Shown piece by piece: positions 7,264 to 14,564 of a stretch of 21,966 nt of DNA (positions are counted from its first letter, which is position 1; every line of letters begins with the position of its first letter). The position numbers were made by a program, and so were the translations under genes. Below the pieces are notes generated by a model that was not told where the DNA came from, made no database searches, and was given only the letters and a program-made list of their open reading frames with translations. Source of the DNA: Candidatus Poribacteria bacterium (GTDB lineage: Bacteria > Poribacteria > WGA-4E > WGA-3G); the NCBI GenBank assembly GCA_009845505.1, contig VXZL01000362.1, forward strand, positions 1 to 21,966, given 5' to 3'.

Positions 7264-8391
7264 CTAAGGGTTTCGGGTTCGGTGATGAATCTGTTTAAGA
7301 ATTCCATATTGTTCAAGACGCACCTGTACAAGTTCATAGGATTTCGGACTTAAGTCAATGCCGATCCATCGGCGTTGTAGGCCTTCCGCAGCGACGCATG
7401 TGGTAGCACATCCACAGAAGGGGTCGAGTACCATATCACCCGGATTGCTACTCGCTCGGATAATTCGCGCTAAGAGTGCCAGCGGTTTCTGCGTTGGATA
7501 CCCAACCCGTTCTTTATTCTTTGCCGTCAAGTTGGGAATGTCTATCCAGATATTGTTGAGAGTTTTGCCTTTCTGTTCGTCAAGATACCGCTTATATCGA
7601 GGGACGTTTCCGGGACGTATTTGCACGATACGTCCTGCTTTGATTTCTTTGCGCATGCGTTTTTTTGTCCATCGCCACGTTCTGGTGACTCCCATGATCT
7701 CGTAAGTCAGATGGGAATCGGGATCTTGGGTCTGAGCGGTTAGGGAGGTATACGAGACAAGCCGTCCGGTATCGGGTTCGACGTAACAATATTGTTTCTT
7801 GGTTTTTTCGTCAAGGTTCGCCATATCGTAAGGGATTGTGACAGCCTCTGGGTTCCAAATGAACACGTTGGTTTTTGAGTATCGGAAGATGGTGTCTGAG
7901 TCTCGTGCGAGCCCCTTTTTGAGATTCCCTTTACTCGTTACAGCCCGTTGCCAAATAATCTCATTTCTAAAGTTATCTTTCCCGAAAATGCTGTCCATTA
8001 CCATTTTGAGGTAGTGGCTGGCCTTATCATCGCAGTGTAGATAGAGAGTACCTGTCGGTTTCAGGATTCGGTGCATCTCAAGCATTCGGATGCTCATCAT
8101 GATGAGATAGGCTTTCATAGCCTTTCCGTGACTGAACTCGGCGGCACTGATGATATGATAAAGTTGAGGTTCCTTTTCTGTGAGTTCACCGTGGGATGCG
8201 CTATCTAAATCGTCGAGTGTCCAAGAATCTTTGAAACCCGTACCTGCGGCTTCGCTGCTAATCGGTGCTGCAAAGGTCCGATTAGAGTTGAAAGGCGGGT
8301 CAAGATAGATGAGGTCTATCGAGTCCGCGTCAAGACGGCGTAAGACCTGGAGATTGTCGTTTTCAAAGATGGTTCGATTCTCAACATTCAT
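7264..8391 (-). CDS. Solitary beta-class DNA methyltransferase (probable N6-adenine)
   Basis: This enzyme would methylate a base in double-stranded DNA using AdoMet. From the chosen start it has 375 residues. The catalytic motif D-P-P-F is at 31-34 (in Y-L-D-P-P-F-N-S-N-R) and the AdoMet loop D-P-F-C-G-C-A-T-T starts at D323. Motif IV before motif I is the beta-class order. DPPF favours N6-adenine over N4-cytosine methylation, but this is not proof. The open frame extends upstream to an ATG at 8472; I reject that start because those 27 codons are unlike the family and span a strong hairpin (8446-8470), while M-N-V-E-N-R-T-I-F-E-N-D-N-L-Q is a typical family beginning. No restriction nuclease is adjacent, so it may be an orphan or phage-derived regulatory methylase. 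Confidence 0.85.
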   Translation of the reverse strand: MNVENRTIFENDNLQVLRRLDADSIDLIYLDPPFNSNRTFAAPISSEAAGTGFKDSWTLDDLDSASHGELTEKEPQLYHIISAAEFSHGKAMKAYLIMMSIRMLEMHRILKPTGTLYLHCDDKASHYLKMVMDSIFGKDNFRNEIIWQRAVTSKGNLKKGLARDSDTIFRYSKTNVFIWNPEAVTIPYDMANLDEKTKKQYCYVEPDTGRLVSYTSLTAQTQDPDSHLTYEIMGVTRTWRWTKKRMRKEIKAGRIVQIRPGNVPRYKRYLDEQKGKTLNNIWIDIPNLTAKNKERVGYPTQKPLALLARIIRASSNPGDMVLDPFCGCATTCVAAEGLQRRWIGIDLSPKSYELVQVRLEQYGILKQIHHRTRNP

Positions 8392-8445
8392 AAGGTAGTA
8401 GGCACACTCCGTTGTGCCGTAACAGGTAGAAAGAAATGGGAAAGA

Positions 8446-8470
8446 GGGCGCACTTACGAAAGGCGCGCCC
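8446..8470 (-). terminator. GC-rich hairpin after the LamG gene, terminator-like
   Basis: On the minus strand GGGCGCGC (8470-8463) pairs with GTGCGCCC (8453-8446) through one G-U pair, with a 9-base loop. It lies 17 bp after the LamG stop codon and is followed by a T/C-rich stretch. It fits an intrinsic terminator or mRNA 3'-end protector between the LamG and methylase genes. Confidence 0.5.
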
Positions 8471-8487
8471 ATAGGATACGTAACCTC

Positions 8488-9279
8488 TTATCGACGTGCT
8501 TTGATGTCGCCCCATGTCACGGCGAGCTTTCCGTTCGGTTCGACTGCGAGACCTGTATCGGACTTGAAGTTCTGGTTAACTTCGGCTTCGTCAAGAACTC
8601 GATCGTAGACGCTGAATTCGTCGATGATGCCGGTGAACATACCGAATTCGCCATCAGCTCTACCGTCTAAACCGATAAACAAAAAGAGGGTTGCCCAGTC
8701 GTCTTCGGGGAATTGGGCGAGGTTAAGTACACCTTTGGAGGTCTCTTTGCCGTCAACGAAGTATTGGACGCTGCTATCCTCCGGTGTCCCCGCAACAGCG
8801 ATATGGTGCCATGCGTTGTCGGCGATATTTTCGGTGTCTTCAACATTGCCGACCCAGCCGGTGTCAACATTTAGAACGCCATTGCGAACCCATAGCGTTT
8901 TGGGACCCTTATCATCGGTGCCGGGTCCGCCCGTTTTGGCGAAGATGACACCGGGACCGGAACTGTCGGTTTTTATCCATGCCGACCATGTGAAATCGGC
9001 GTTGAAGTCAAAATCCTCTGGGCTGTCGATTTCGACGAAGTTGTCTTCAAGTCCGTCGAATTCCAAGGCATCGCCGATTTTACCAGCGACCTTTTTCAGA
9101 TTCCCGTTGATGGTACCGTTGTAGTTACCGGTGCCGTCCTTAACGGTCTTTCCGGCAATATTGTTTGCATCGAAACTCCAGTAACTGACCAGCCCGTCTT
9201 CAACGATTTGGGCGATAGCGTTGGTTGCGATTAGCGTAATAGCGATAATGAAAATTATCAAATTAGCCTTTTGTAGCAC
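8488..9279 (-). CDS. Secreted LamG-domain protein with C-terminal WG-x-I-K tail
   Basis: I start this gene at a GTG (9279-9277), which gives 263 residues. GGAG lies about 8 bp before it, and the N-terminus then becomes a clean signal peptide (L-Q-K-A-N-L-I-I-F-I-I-A-I-T-L-I-A-T-N-A-I-A-Q). The longer open frame to 9489 would put 70 unlikely residues in front and run over a hairpin. The LamG/concanavalin fold is recognisable: G-L-V-S-Y-W-S-F-D near residue 30, A-L-E-F-D-G near 70, F-T-W-S-A-W-I-K near 95 and A-W-H-H-I-A-V near 155. These domains usually bind glycans or proteins outside the cell. It ends with L-A-V-E-P-N-G-K-L-A-V-T-W-G-D-I-K-A-R-R (W256). No catalytic function is implied. Confidence 0.82.
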   Translation of the reverse strand: MLQKANLIIFIIAITLIATNAIAQIVEDGLVSYWSFDANNIAGKTVKDGTGNYNGTINGNLKKVAGKIGDALEFDGLEDNFVEIDSPEDFDFNADFTWSAWIKTDSSGPGVIFAKTGGPGTDDKGPKTLWVRNGVLNVDTGWVGNVEDTENIADNAWHHIAVAGTPEDSSVQYFVDGKETSKGVLNLAQFPEDDWATLFLFIGLDGRADGEFGMFTGIIDEFSVYDRVLDEAEVNQNFKSDTGLAVEPNGKLAVTWGDIKARR

Positions 9280-9303
9280 AATCTTTTCTCCTTTGATTTT
9301 TGT

Positions 9304-9325
9304 GGGCACGCCTTGCGGCACGCCC
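9304..9325 (-). repeat. Minus-strand RNA hairpin with GCAA (GNRA) tetraloop
   Basis: In minus-strand RNA, 9-bp arms (9325-9317 and 9312-9304) pair fully with two G-U pairs and enclose a GCAA loop. On the plus strand the same sequence would have two A-C mismatches, so the structure is specific to the transcribed strand. It lies between the 9365-10138 gene and the LamG start, about 25 bp upstream of the LamG GTG. It could terminate or protect the upstream message or affect LamG translation. Confidence 0.5.
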
Positions 9326-9364
9326 GGTTGATATATCCCGATCGTTCTTTTGGGATAGGAGGTT

Positions 9365-10138
9365 TTAATAACTTGCTTTGAGCGCGCCCCAGACTGTTGG
9401 CAGTTTACCAGTGGCTTGGACAGGGAGAACCTCGTCAGGTGTACACTCATCAGCGGTTTCGCAGATTGCCCAATTGTCAAAGGAGACAATGGTTAGAGCG
9501 GGTGCTCCCCTGCTTGAGCCACCGTTAAGTCCAACTTGACCGCTTTCGGGTCTGACGTTCCCGAAGTCGAGTTTACTTTCGAGCAGCCAATCTTTGGGTT
9601 CGTCTTTACCATCTTCCCAGATTTTACCCGTGAACCCGTCGTCAGATATTTCGGCTTTCATCCAGTACCATTTGCCGAGTTCTACCTCTCCAAAGGGAGG
9701 TTCGGTATCATTCTGTTTCCATGCGAGATGGTCGTTGAGGAACTCCATATTGTTGAGGAAGTGATGAATCAGAAAGGCATAACCAGAGGCATCACCCGGA
9801 TCGAGGCGGAATCCGAGTCCACACCGGGCGAGGTCGCCATCACCCCAGTCATCGACACGGATCATGACCAAACCCGTATGCGGTTCTGGGAAACCGCCGT
9901 CTAAGACGAGGTAGGTGTGATCACCTGGGGATTCATCGGTTTGGCTAATAACGCCGCCCTTCTCTACCCAGTCGCCTTCGTGGTTTTTGAATTCATACTT
10001 TCCATCAATCTTTCCATCTTCAAAATCGTCAAGGTATAGCACTTCAGCCGAGCTGCTGACACCGTATGCGAAAATGACAGCAGAAAGCAGCATGAAGAGG
10101 AAATATTTGTGGAAAGATTGATTGATAACGATGCGCAT
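9365..10138 (-). CDS. Secreted jelly-roll (LamG/DUF1080-like) protein with C-terminal WG-x-L-K tail
   Basis: This 257-residue protein has a signal peptide (about 1-31, ending S-S-S-A-E). The body begins L-Y-L-D-D-F-E-D-G and continues with alternating strands, including W-Y-W-M-K-A-E-I near 160 and a final V-S-F-D-N-W-A-I near 220. This is the concanavalin-like jelly-roll pattern shared with LamG and DUF1080 domains. No active site is evident. It ends L-P-V-Q-A-T-G-K-L-P-T-V-W-G-A-L-K-A-S-Y (W250), the same tail as its secreted neighbours but the least canonical copy. AGGAG lies about 9 bp before the ATG. It is encoded 56 bp after the SDR-like gene and may be co-transcribed with it. A glycan-binding role is likely by fold only. 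Confidence 0.72.
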   Translation of the reverse strand: MRIVINQSFHKYFLFMLLSAVIFAYGVSSSAEVLYLDDFEDGKIDGKYEFKNHEGDWVEKGGVISQTDESPGDHTYLVLDGGFPEPHTGLVMIRVDDWGDGDLARCGLGFRLDPGDASGYAFLIHHFLNNMEFLNDHLAWKQNDTEPPFGEVELGKWYWMKAEISDDGFTGKIWEDGKDEPKDWLLESKLDFGNVRPESGQVGLNGGSSRGAPALTIVSFDNWAICETADECTPDEVLPVQATGKLPTVWGALKASY

Positions 10139-10194
10139 TTGAAGGTACTCCTTGAAATCTATTTATTTGTTAGTGTTATGCGTTGGTGCGGGAC

Positions 10195-10983
10195 TTATGG
10201 TGTTGCGCGGCGTTTACCGCCGTCCATATAGAGCGCGCTCCCAAACATATAGGAACAGGCTTCGGAGGCTAAGAACGTTACGACATTCCCAATCTCTTCA
10301 GGCTCTGCGATACGACCTGCGGGGAGTTCTTGTCCAAGTTCTCGCAGCAGTTCTTCAACATCACGGCCTTCTCGTTCCGCTCTGACCTGTTGTTGGGTGC
10401 GGGCGCGACCGGTGTTTGTCAACCCCGGACAGATGGTGTTTACCAAAATCCCATCTCCCGCAACGGCATCAGAGAGTGCGCGTGTGATGTTTAGAATCGT
10501 GATATTCGCTGCGCCTGTGGGTATGTTCCCGCGGGTCGGACTTGTGCCTGCTGAACCTGCGATATTGATAATCCGTCCCCATTGATTTTCCCGCATATAC
10601 GGGATAACTAATTGCGACATACGCAGGTAACTATAGGTTTTCAATGCGAGTGCTTCATCAATAAGTTCCGGCGGCAGTGCCAAAATATCGGCGTTCCGAG
10701 CCGCGCCAACATTGTTGACAAGGATATCAACACCGCCAAACTGATTGATTGTCTCTTGCACCACTTTCACGCAACTTGCTTGTGTGGTTAAATCGACAGC
10801 AACAGCGTGTCCTTTATGTCCAGTCGCGTTAAGCTCTGTGAGGGTTTGATTGAGTACATCTTGTGTTCGGGCAGCAATACAGACGTGAACACCCTCCCGT
10901 GCAAGTGTGAGTGCAGACTGCCGACCAATGCCTCGGCTACCGCCTGTAACAATAGCACGTTTTCCGCGCAATCCTAAGTCCAT
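10195..10983 (-). CDS. SDR-family protein with an altered active site
   Basis: This 262-residue classical short-chain dehydrogenase/reductase has a normal Rossmann core: T-G-G-S-R-G-I-G at 13-20, D64-L, N-N-V-G-A at 90-94, and the C-terminal I-C-P-G near 184-187. These predict NAD(P)(H) binding in the cytoplasm. The catalytic machinery looks abnormal. Ser144 is present, but the Y-x-x-x-K motif is replaced by T156-G-A-A-N160, judged by alignment to the following L-N-I-T-R-A-L helix, and the usual helix Asn appears to be Lys115. It may be a non-catalytic cofactor-binding protein or a member of an atypical SDR subgroup. AAGGA precedes the ATG by about 10 bp. It lies between two secreted jelly-roll genes on the same strand and lacks their C-terminal tail. 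Confidence 0.85.
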   Translation of the reverse strand: MDLGLRGKRAIVTGGSRGIGRQSALTLAREGVHVCIAARTQDVLNQTLTELNATGHKGHAVAVDLTTQASCVKVVQETINQFGGVDILVNNVGAARNADILALPPELIDEALALKTYSYLRMSQLVIPYMRENQWGRIINIAGSAGTSPTRGNIPTGAANITILNITRALSDAVAGDGILVNTICPGLTNTGRARTQQQVRAEREGRDVEELLRELGQELPAGRIAEPEEIGNVVTFLASEACSYMFGSALYMDGGKRRATP

Positions 10984-11021
10984 GTATCATGCGTCCTTTG
11001 CACTGTGTTTGGTTTTTACAA

Positions 11022-11732
11022 CTATTGACCTGCTTTTAACGCTCCCCATTTAACAGCGAGTTTGTCGCGTGCTTCGACTGCGAGACTTGAACCGTCTTTA
11101 TCATAGATCTCCACGTCGTCAATAAGCGTTTGCGATCTCCACTCGCGGATGCCGAATCCACCTTTGGGGTAAGGGACTTTACCGTATTCGGCAACCTGTT
11201 TGCCATCAAGTAGGACTGTTAGTTTTTTATCTGCTACAGTGACCGAGAGTTCGTGCCACTCGTTGAGTTCGATATCGATGTCTGGGTCAGCGACGATGGG
11301 CCAACCGGCGGCACCGCGTTCAAAGACGTTGAGAACATTTTCTCGCGGGGCACCGCAACACAGCCGTTTCCGTGCCGGTTCAACGAGCATATATTCGGTT
11401 ACGGACTGTGCGCGCACAATCAGACCAATTGCAGCAAATTCTGCTGTCTCACCGATGATGTTGAATTTTGCCCGCATTGTGTAGTCCGTCAAATCCTCAA
11501 AGCCTTCAAGAAAGAGAGCATCGGCGTTTGTCTGATCATTCCGTGTGTCAAAGACGAGGACGGTATTATCAGGATTGCCGGGTTCTTTCTCAATTGTGAT
11601 TGCTGGCACATCGGGCCATTCAAGTTCGGAATCCCCCTCAAAATCGTCAAAGACAAGTGTTTCTGCCGTTGCGCTTTGAAATAATAGGAGAGTGGCAGCA
11701 ACACTCATAAAACATAATTTTAGAATTCTCAC
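11022..11732 (-). CDS. Secreted jelly-roll (LamG-like) protein with C-terminal WG-x-L-K tail
   Basis: This 236-residue protein starts at GTG (11732-11730), supported by GGAGG 8 bp upstream. A signal peptide (about 1-23, R-I-L-K-L-C-F-M-S-V-A-A-T-L-L-L-F) ends at Q-S-A-T-A-E. The body begins L-V-F-D-D-F-E-G-D and shows the concanavalin-like pattern: Y-T-M-R-A-K-F near 82-88, then W-H-E-L-S-V-T-V (about 173-180) and V-L-L-D-G-K-Q-V (about 186-193). A C-C pair and an extra charged loop sit mid-domain. No catalytic residues are evident. It ends L-A-V-E-A-R-D-K-L-A-V-K-W-G-A-L-K-A-G-Q (W229). It lies 38 bp upstream of the SDR-like gene and may form a transcription unit with it. Confidence 0.75.
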   Translation of the reverse strand: MRILKLCFMSVAATLLLFQSATAETLVFDDFEGDSELEWPDVPAITIEKEPGNPDNTVLVFDTRNDQTNADALFLEGFEDLTDYTMRAKFNIIGETAEFAAIGLIVRAQSVTEYMLVEPARKRLCCGAPRENVLNVFERGAAGWPIVADPDIDIELNEWHELSVTVADKKLTVLLDGKQVAEYGKVPYPKGGFGIREWRSQTLIDDVEIYDKDGSSLAVEARDKLAVKWGALKAGQ

Positions 11733-11779
11733 CTTAAAATCCTCCTAATAGATTGGAACGTACGCAGTAAAGACTGGTA

Positions 11780-11832
11780 GGTGCGGTTTGAATGCACGTC
11801 GCATTTGAGCGAGTACGCCGCAAAACCGCACC
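11780..11832. repeat. Palindromic repeat GGTGCGGTTT/AAACCGCACC with an enlarged loop
   Basis: Ten-base arms GGTGCGGTTT (11780-11789) and AAACCGCACC (11823-11832) enclose 33 bases that contain a smaller stem-loop, AATGC (11791-11795) and GCATT (11801-11805). The same outer arm, preceded by the same ACTGGTA, occurs at 20801-20821 with only a 3-base loop. It lies in the 172-bp gap between the interrupted LamG gene and the 11022-11732 gene. The rest of the gap shows nothing else I can name. Confidence 0.6.
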
Positions 11833-11904
11833 TGATCTTATGGTGATAAGAGACTTTGTTATCCCAAAATAGATGTTCGGTTCAGTCGTGCGTTTGACAG
11901 ATAG

Positions 11905-12747
11905 CTATTGGGCGGATTTGAGTGATCCCCAAGTTGTCGCTATTTTTCCTGCGGCATCAACGGCTAATGCACCTTCGATACCTTCGCCGAGTTTGGTAAC
12001 ATCATCATCGGTGAGTGTCACATTGAAGACAACCACTTCATCAATGATGCCGTTCCATTGACAACGCTTGCCGCAGCCGGGATCTGCACCGATGTATACC
12101 TCTTCGGGAGATGCCCACGGCGGTCCTTTTGCGTCTTCGGAGTTCTGCAGTTTTCCGTTAACATAGACGTGGAGTTGGGATCCGTCCCACGTGCCGACAA
12201 GGTGTACCCACTCTTTGGCGGGAAGTTCATCGCCGAGGACTTCAAGTTTTCCACCGCCGTTCGCTGCCCGGATGTGAAACGCTGCCATTGTGCTATTTTC
12301 ACCATTTTCGTGTGCCCCCGTTCCGAGTAAGAACTGAGATCATGTGGAGCAGCCAAGTCCCTTCCATATCACACATTTGCCCGTCGGATCTTCTGCTGCG
12401 TAGACCCAAGAATGGATTGAAAAACCTTTGGACTCCGTGAAATCCAAGGCAGCTAATGTTTTTTCTTCACCCTTGGTACCGAGTTTGACCCAAGTGTCCT
12501 GACCGTTAAACTCTAAACCACCGCCGAATTTGCCTTTCGCCCATTTCAGGTCGCCAACAAATTCGCCGTCTGTCCCGTTACCCGAAAGGTCTTCTACAAC
12601 TTTACCTTTGCCTTCTTCAAAGGTCCACATCCCTGCAATGTCATTTTCATCAAAAGCCGCGTTACTTGCAATTACCATCGCGAAACTGATAGCAATGACA
12701 GCAATTGCAGTGAGTGTCCAATTCAGATAGCGTTTTGCTAAAAACAT
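11905..12747 (-). pseudogene. Secreted LamG protein interrupted by one in-frame TGA, with C-terminal WG-x-L-K tail
   Basis: One continuous 280-codon frame encodes a LamG protein except for TGA at 12342-12340 (codon 136). Upstream are a signal peptide (F-L-A-K-R-Y-L-N-W then a hydrophobic core to S-N-A-A) and the first LamG half (M-W-T-F-E near residue 40, L-E-F-N-G). Downstream, still in frame, are G-T-G-A-H-E-N-G, W-V-H-L-V-G-T-W-D-G, I-I-D-E-V-V-V-F and the tail L-A-V-D-A-A-G-K-I-A-T-T-W-G-S-L-K-S-A-Q (W273). The context G-C-S-T-stop-S-Q-F suggests that the TGA replaced a TGG Trp codon. No other lesion is seen, so the mutation is recent, a sequencing error, or read through. The ATG at 12747 is chosen because GAGG lies 8 bp upstream; the earlier ATG at 12753 is too close to it. 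Confidence 0.78.
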
Positions 12748-12790
12748 ATTCATTTCCTCTTTAGAGAAGCAACTTATCAACGGCTTCTGC

Positions 12791-13549
12791 TTATTTTTTC
12801 AGACTACCCCATGTGGCAGCCAGTTTCCGTTTCGGATCCACAGCGAGGGTTGGCTCCAAACCTTCTTCCATAACGGCTTGAATGTCATCTTCACTGAGAA
12901 CAGTGTTGAAGATAATAAACTCGTCTAACAATCCTTCCCACTGCCTGCTCTGACCCCAGTCCCCGATCTGGGCGGGATCGAGAATACCGGGATTTCCACC
13001 CCAATCGTTTTCAATATCGAGCTCACCATTAATGTAGAAACGGATCTTCTTTTCCGGCGCACTGTAGGCGGTTGCGATGTGGACCCACTTATCCATCTGA
13101 TCGCCTGCCAACATGTAGTTCGCGAAGGTATCGTTTCCACCCGGATTGCTGTGAATAGAGAACTCTACTTTGTTATTCGGGTGCATCTGGTAGTGGATGT
13201 CCCCAACTTTCCAACCGTTGACGTTGAAAAAGACACGCCACTGTGCTTCGCGTCCCGTGGATTTGACCCAATGTGTGAAGGTGATTTCCTCAAATTCGCC
13301 AATCCGTTTCGGAATCGCGACCCACTCGTTTTTGCCGTTCAATTCAATCGCTTCACCGATTTTGCCAGCAACGAATGTGCCACCTTTTACTTCTCCATCA
13401 AATCCGTTTCCTGAGAAGTCTTCGGCATTGCCATCGAACAGCCATGCTGCGGCAACCATGTCTTCGGTGATCTCAGCTGAACTCGTTAGACTCATGCCCA
13501 ACATGAGCAGGACGCTGAGGGTAACTGTGATAATTCTTGCGTTTGACAA
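12791..13549 (-). CDS. Secreted LamG-domain protein with C-terminal WG-x-L-K tail
   Basis: This 252-residue protein starts at TTG (13549-13547), with AGGAG about 6 bp upstream, and opens directly into a signal peptide (S-N-A-R-I-I-T-V-T-L-S-V-L-L-M-L-G-M, cut near S-S-A-E). LamG landmarks follow: A-A-W-L-F-D-G near 34-40, I-E-L-N-G-K near 69, I-T-F-T-H-W-V near 90, W-V-H-I-A-T-A-Y near 155 and L-L-D-E-F-I-I-F-N near 205. It ends L-A-V-D-P-K-R-K-L-A-A-T-W-G-S-L-K-K (W247). The interrupted LamG gene follows 43 bp downstream, probably on the same message. The likely role is binding glycans or surface polymers; the ligand is unknown. Confidence 0.82.
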   Translation of the reverse strand: MSNARIITVTLSVLLMLGMSLTSSAEITEDMVAAAWLFDGNAEDFSGNGFDGEVKGGTFVAGKIGEAIELNGKNEWVAIPKRIGEFEEITFTHWVKSTGREAQWRVFFNVNGWKVGDIHYQMHPNNKVEFSIHSNPGGNDTFANYMLAGDQMDKWVHIATAYSAPEKKIRFYINGELDIENDWGGNPGILDPAQIGDWGQSRQWEGLLDEFIIFNTVLSEDDIQAVMEEGLEPTLAVDPKRKLAATWGSLKK

Positions 13550-13703
13550 AGTAATCTCCTATATGTTGCCAAGAGTGACGGTAACTTGTGATTGTATGAC
13601 GCTTGGACAATGCGTTTCGCTTTCTATTCTATTTTGACGAATTATAATAGAAAAGGTGTAGAAACACGAAAATTTTTTGAGACAAAAACGTTGGACATAT
13701 CAG

Positions 13704-14558
13704 TTAAACGAATCTGTCTTTGTGGGGACTGGCTTCCCATTGTGCACGCCATGTTTGCCACAACGTTGGGCATTGCCTACTTTCACGCGCACGGGCAGGA
13801 CACGCAATCGCTGCGTGCCAGAGTTCGTTGAGTGAGGTGCCAGTCCGGCTGAATCGAAAATCTGTAGACCAGCGAATGGTATTGCTTTGATTTACCAACG
13901 ACCGATGGAAGACGAGATTGTTGAAGACGAGGAGATCCCCTTTCTGCATCTCTAAGGTAGCGATCTCCGAATCGGATGCAGTCGGAGGGAGAACAGGAAC
14001 GGCAAACGCCTCGCCGGGCACGCGGTGATAGGTTTGCAAACCTGACTTGTGGCTTCCCGGTAGGAATTGCAACGGACCGTTCGCTACTTTGACGTTCACT
14101 AACGGTAGCCATACAGTGAGGTGCGTATCGTTTTCGGTATGGGGCATGTACGCGCTGTCTTGGTGCCACGGGAGTGTTGTGAGTTTCTCGTTTGGGAGTT
14201 TCGGACGCACCCAAAAGTCGCCGTTGAATTGAATATCGCTTCCGATAAGCGTTTCTAATACATCCAGCACCTTCGGATGGGTTATCAAGTCAAAGAGTGC
14301 CTCACTAAAGACGAGCGTGTGCCAACCAAAAACCTCATTTTCTCTACCGCATGCCTTTAAAATAGCGTACCAACGGCGTTCAAAAGACATCTCTTTGTAA
14401 GTGTCAGAGATTGCTCCTTCGTTGTAGAGTTCAGTGGCGCGCTTATCAACGGCTTCAGAAATGACAGCAATCAGCGGGGCAAGATCTACCTCGGAGAGTG
14501 CTGATTTCACAACAAGGTAACCCTGTTCCGTAAATTTTTCAGAATTTGTTGTTTCCAT
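13704..14558 (-). CDS. Phytanoyl-CoA dioxygenase (PhyH) family Fe(II)/2-oxoglutarate oxygenase
   Basis: This 284-residue protein has the complete iron site of the PhyH family: H132-Q-D134 (in L-P-W-H-Q-D-S-A-Y) and the distal H218 (in V-F-H-R-S). R229 is placed to bind 2-oxoglutarate. It should hydroxylate an unactivated carbon of a small molecule while converting 2-oxoglutarate to succinate, in the cytoplasm since it has no signal peptide. The substrate is not predictable; bacterial members hydroxylate ectoine, amino acids or secondary metabolites, and many are uncharacterised. Its ATG is 6 bp after the TAA of the upstream LamG gene and has no obvious Shine-Dalgarno sequence, which implies translational coupling. 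It lacks the WG-x-L-K tail. The 154-bp gap after it holds only an unconvincing TATAAT. Confidence 0.88.
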   Translation of the reverse strand: METTNSEKFTEQGYLVVKSALSEVDLAPLIAVISEAVDKRATELYNEGAISDTYKEMSFERRWYAILKACGRENEVFGWHTLVFSEALFDLITHPKVLDVLETLIGSDIQFNGDFWVRPKLPNEKLTTLPWHQDSAYMPHTENDTHLTVWLPLVNVKVANGPLQFLPGSHKSGLQTYHRVPGEAFAVPVLPPTASDSEIATLEMQKGDLLVFNNLVFHRSLVNQSNTIRWSTDFRFSRTGTSLNELWHAAIACPARARESRQCPTLWQTWRAQWEASPHKDRFV

Positions 14559-14564
14559 CGTTTT

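Noticed and set aside
8392..8472. Extended start of the methyltransferase at 8472
   Set aside because: The extra 27 codons do not resemble the family and lie over a hairpin; the inner ATG begins with the family's usual N-terminus.
9280..9489. Extended N-terminus of the LamG protein up to 9489
   Set aside because: It would remove the signal peptide from the N-terminus, overlap the upstream gene and translate an intergenic hairpin. GTG at 9279 has a good ribosome-binding site.
7270..9775. Shared N-N-M-E-F-L-N string near 7290-7310 and in the protein at 9365-10138 as a duplicated segment
   Set aside because: The first occurrence is in an alternative frame of the methylase gene; the roughly 20-base resemblance does not extend and is probably chance.
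12300..12342. The in-frame TGA as a selenocysteine codon
   Set aside because: Sequence after the TGA can form only a weak GTTC/GAAC stem, no convincing bacterial SECIS is visible, and LamG domains have no redox role. Loss of a Trp codon explains the context better.
12340..12342. Genome-wide reassignment of TGA to Trp
   Set aside because: Trp is encoded by TGG throughout these genes and the antitoxin gene ends in TGA at the expected place. One case is not evidence for a changed code.
13641..13646. TATAAT upstream of the LamG gene at 12791-13549 as a promoter
   Set aside because: No acceptable -35 or extended -10 accompanies it, and the region is A/T-rich, so a lone hexamer is weak evidence.
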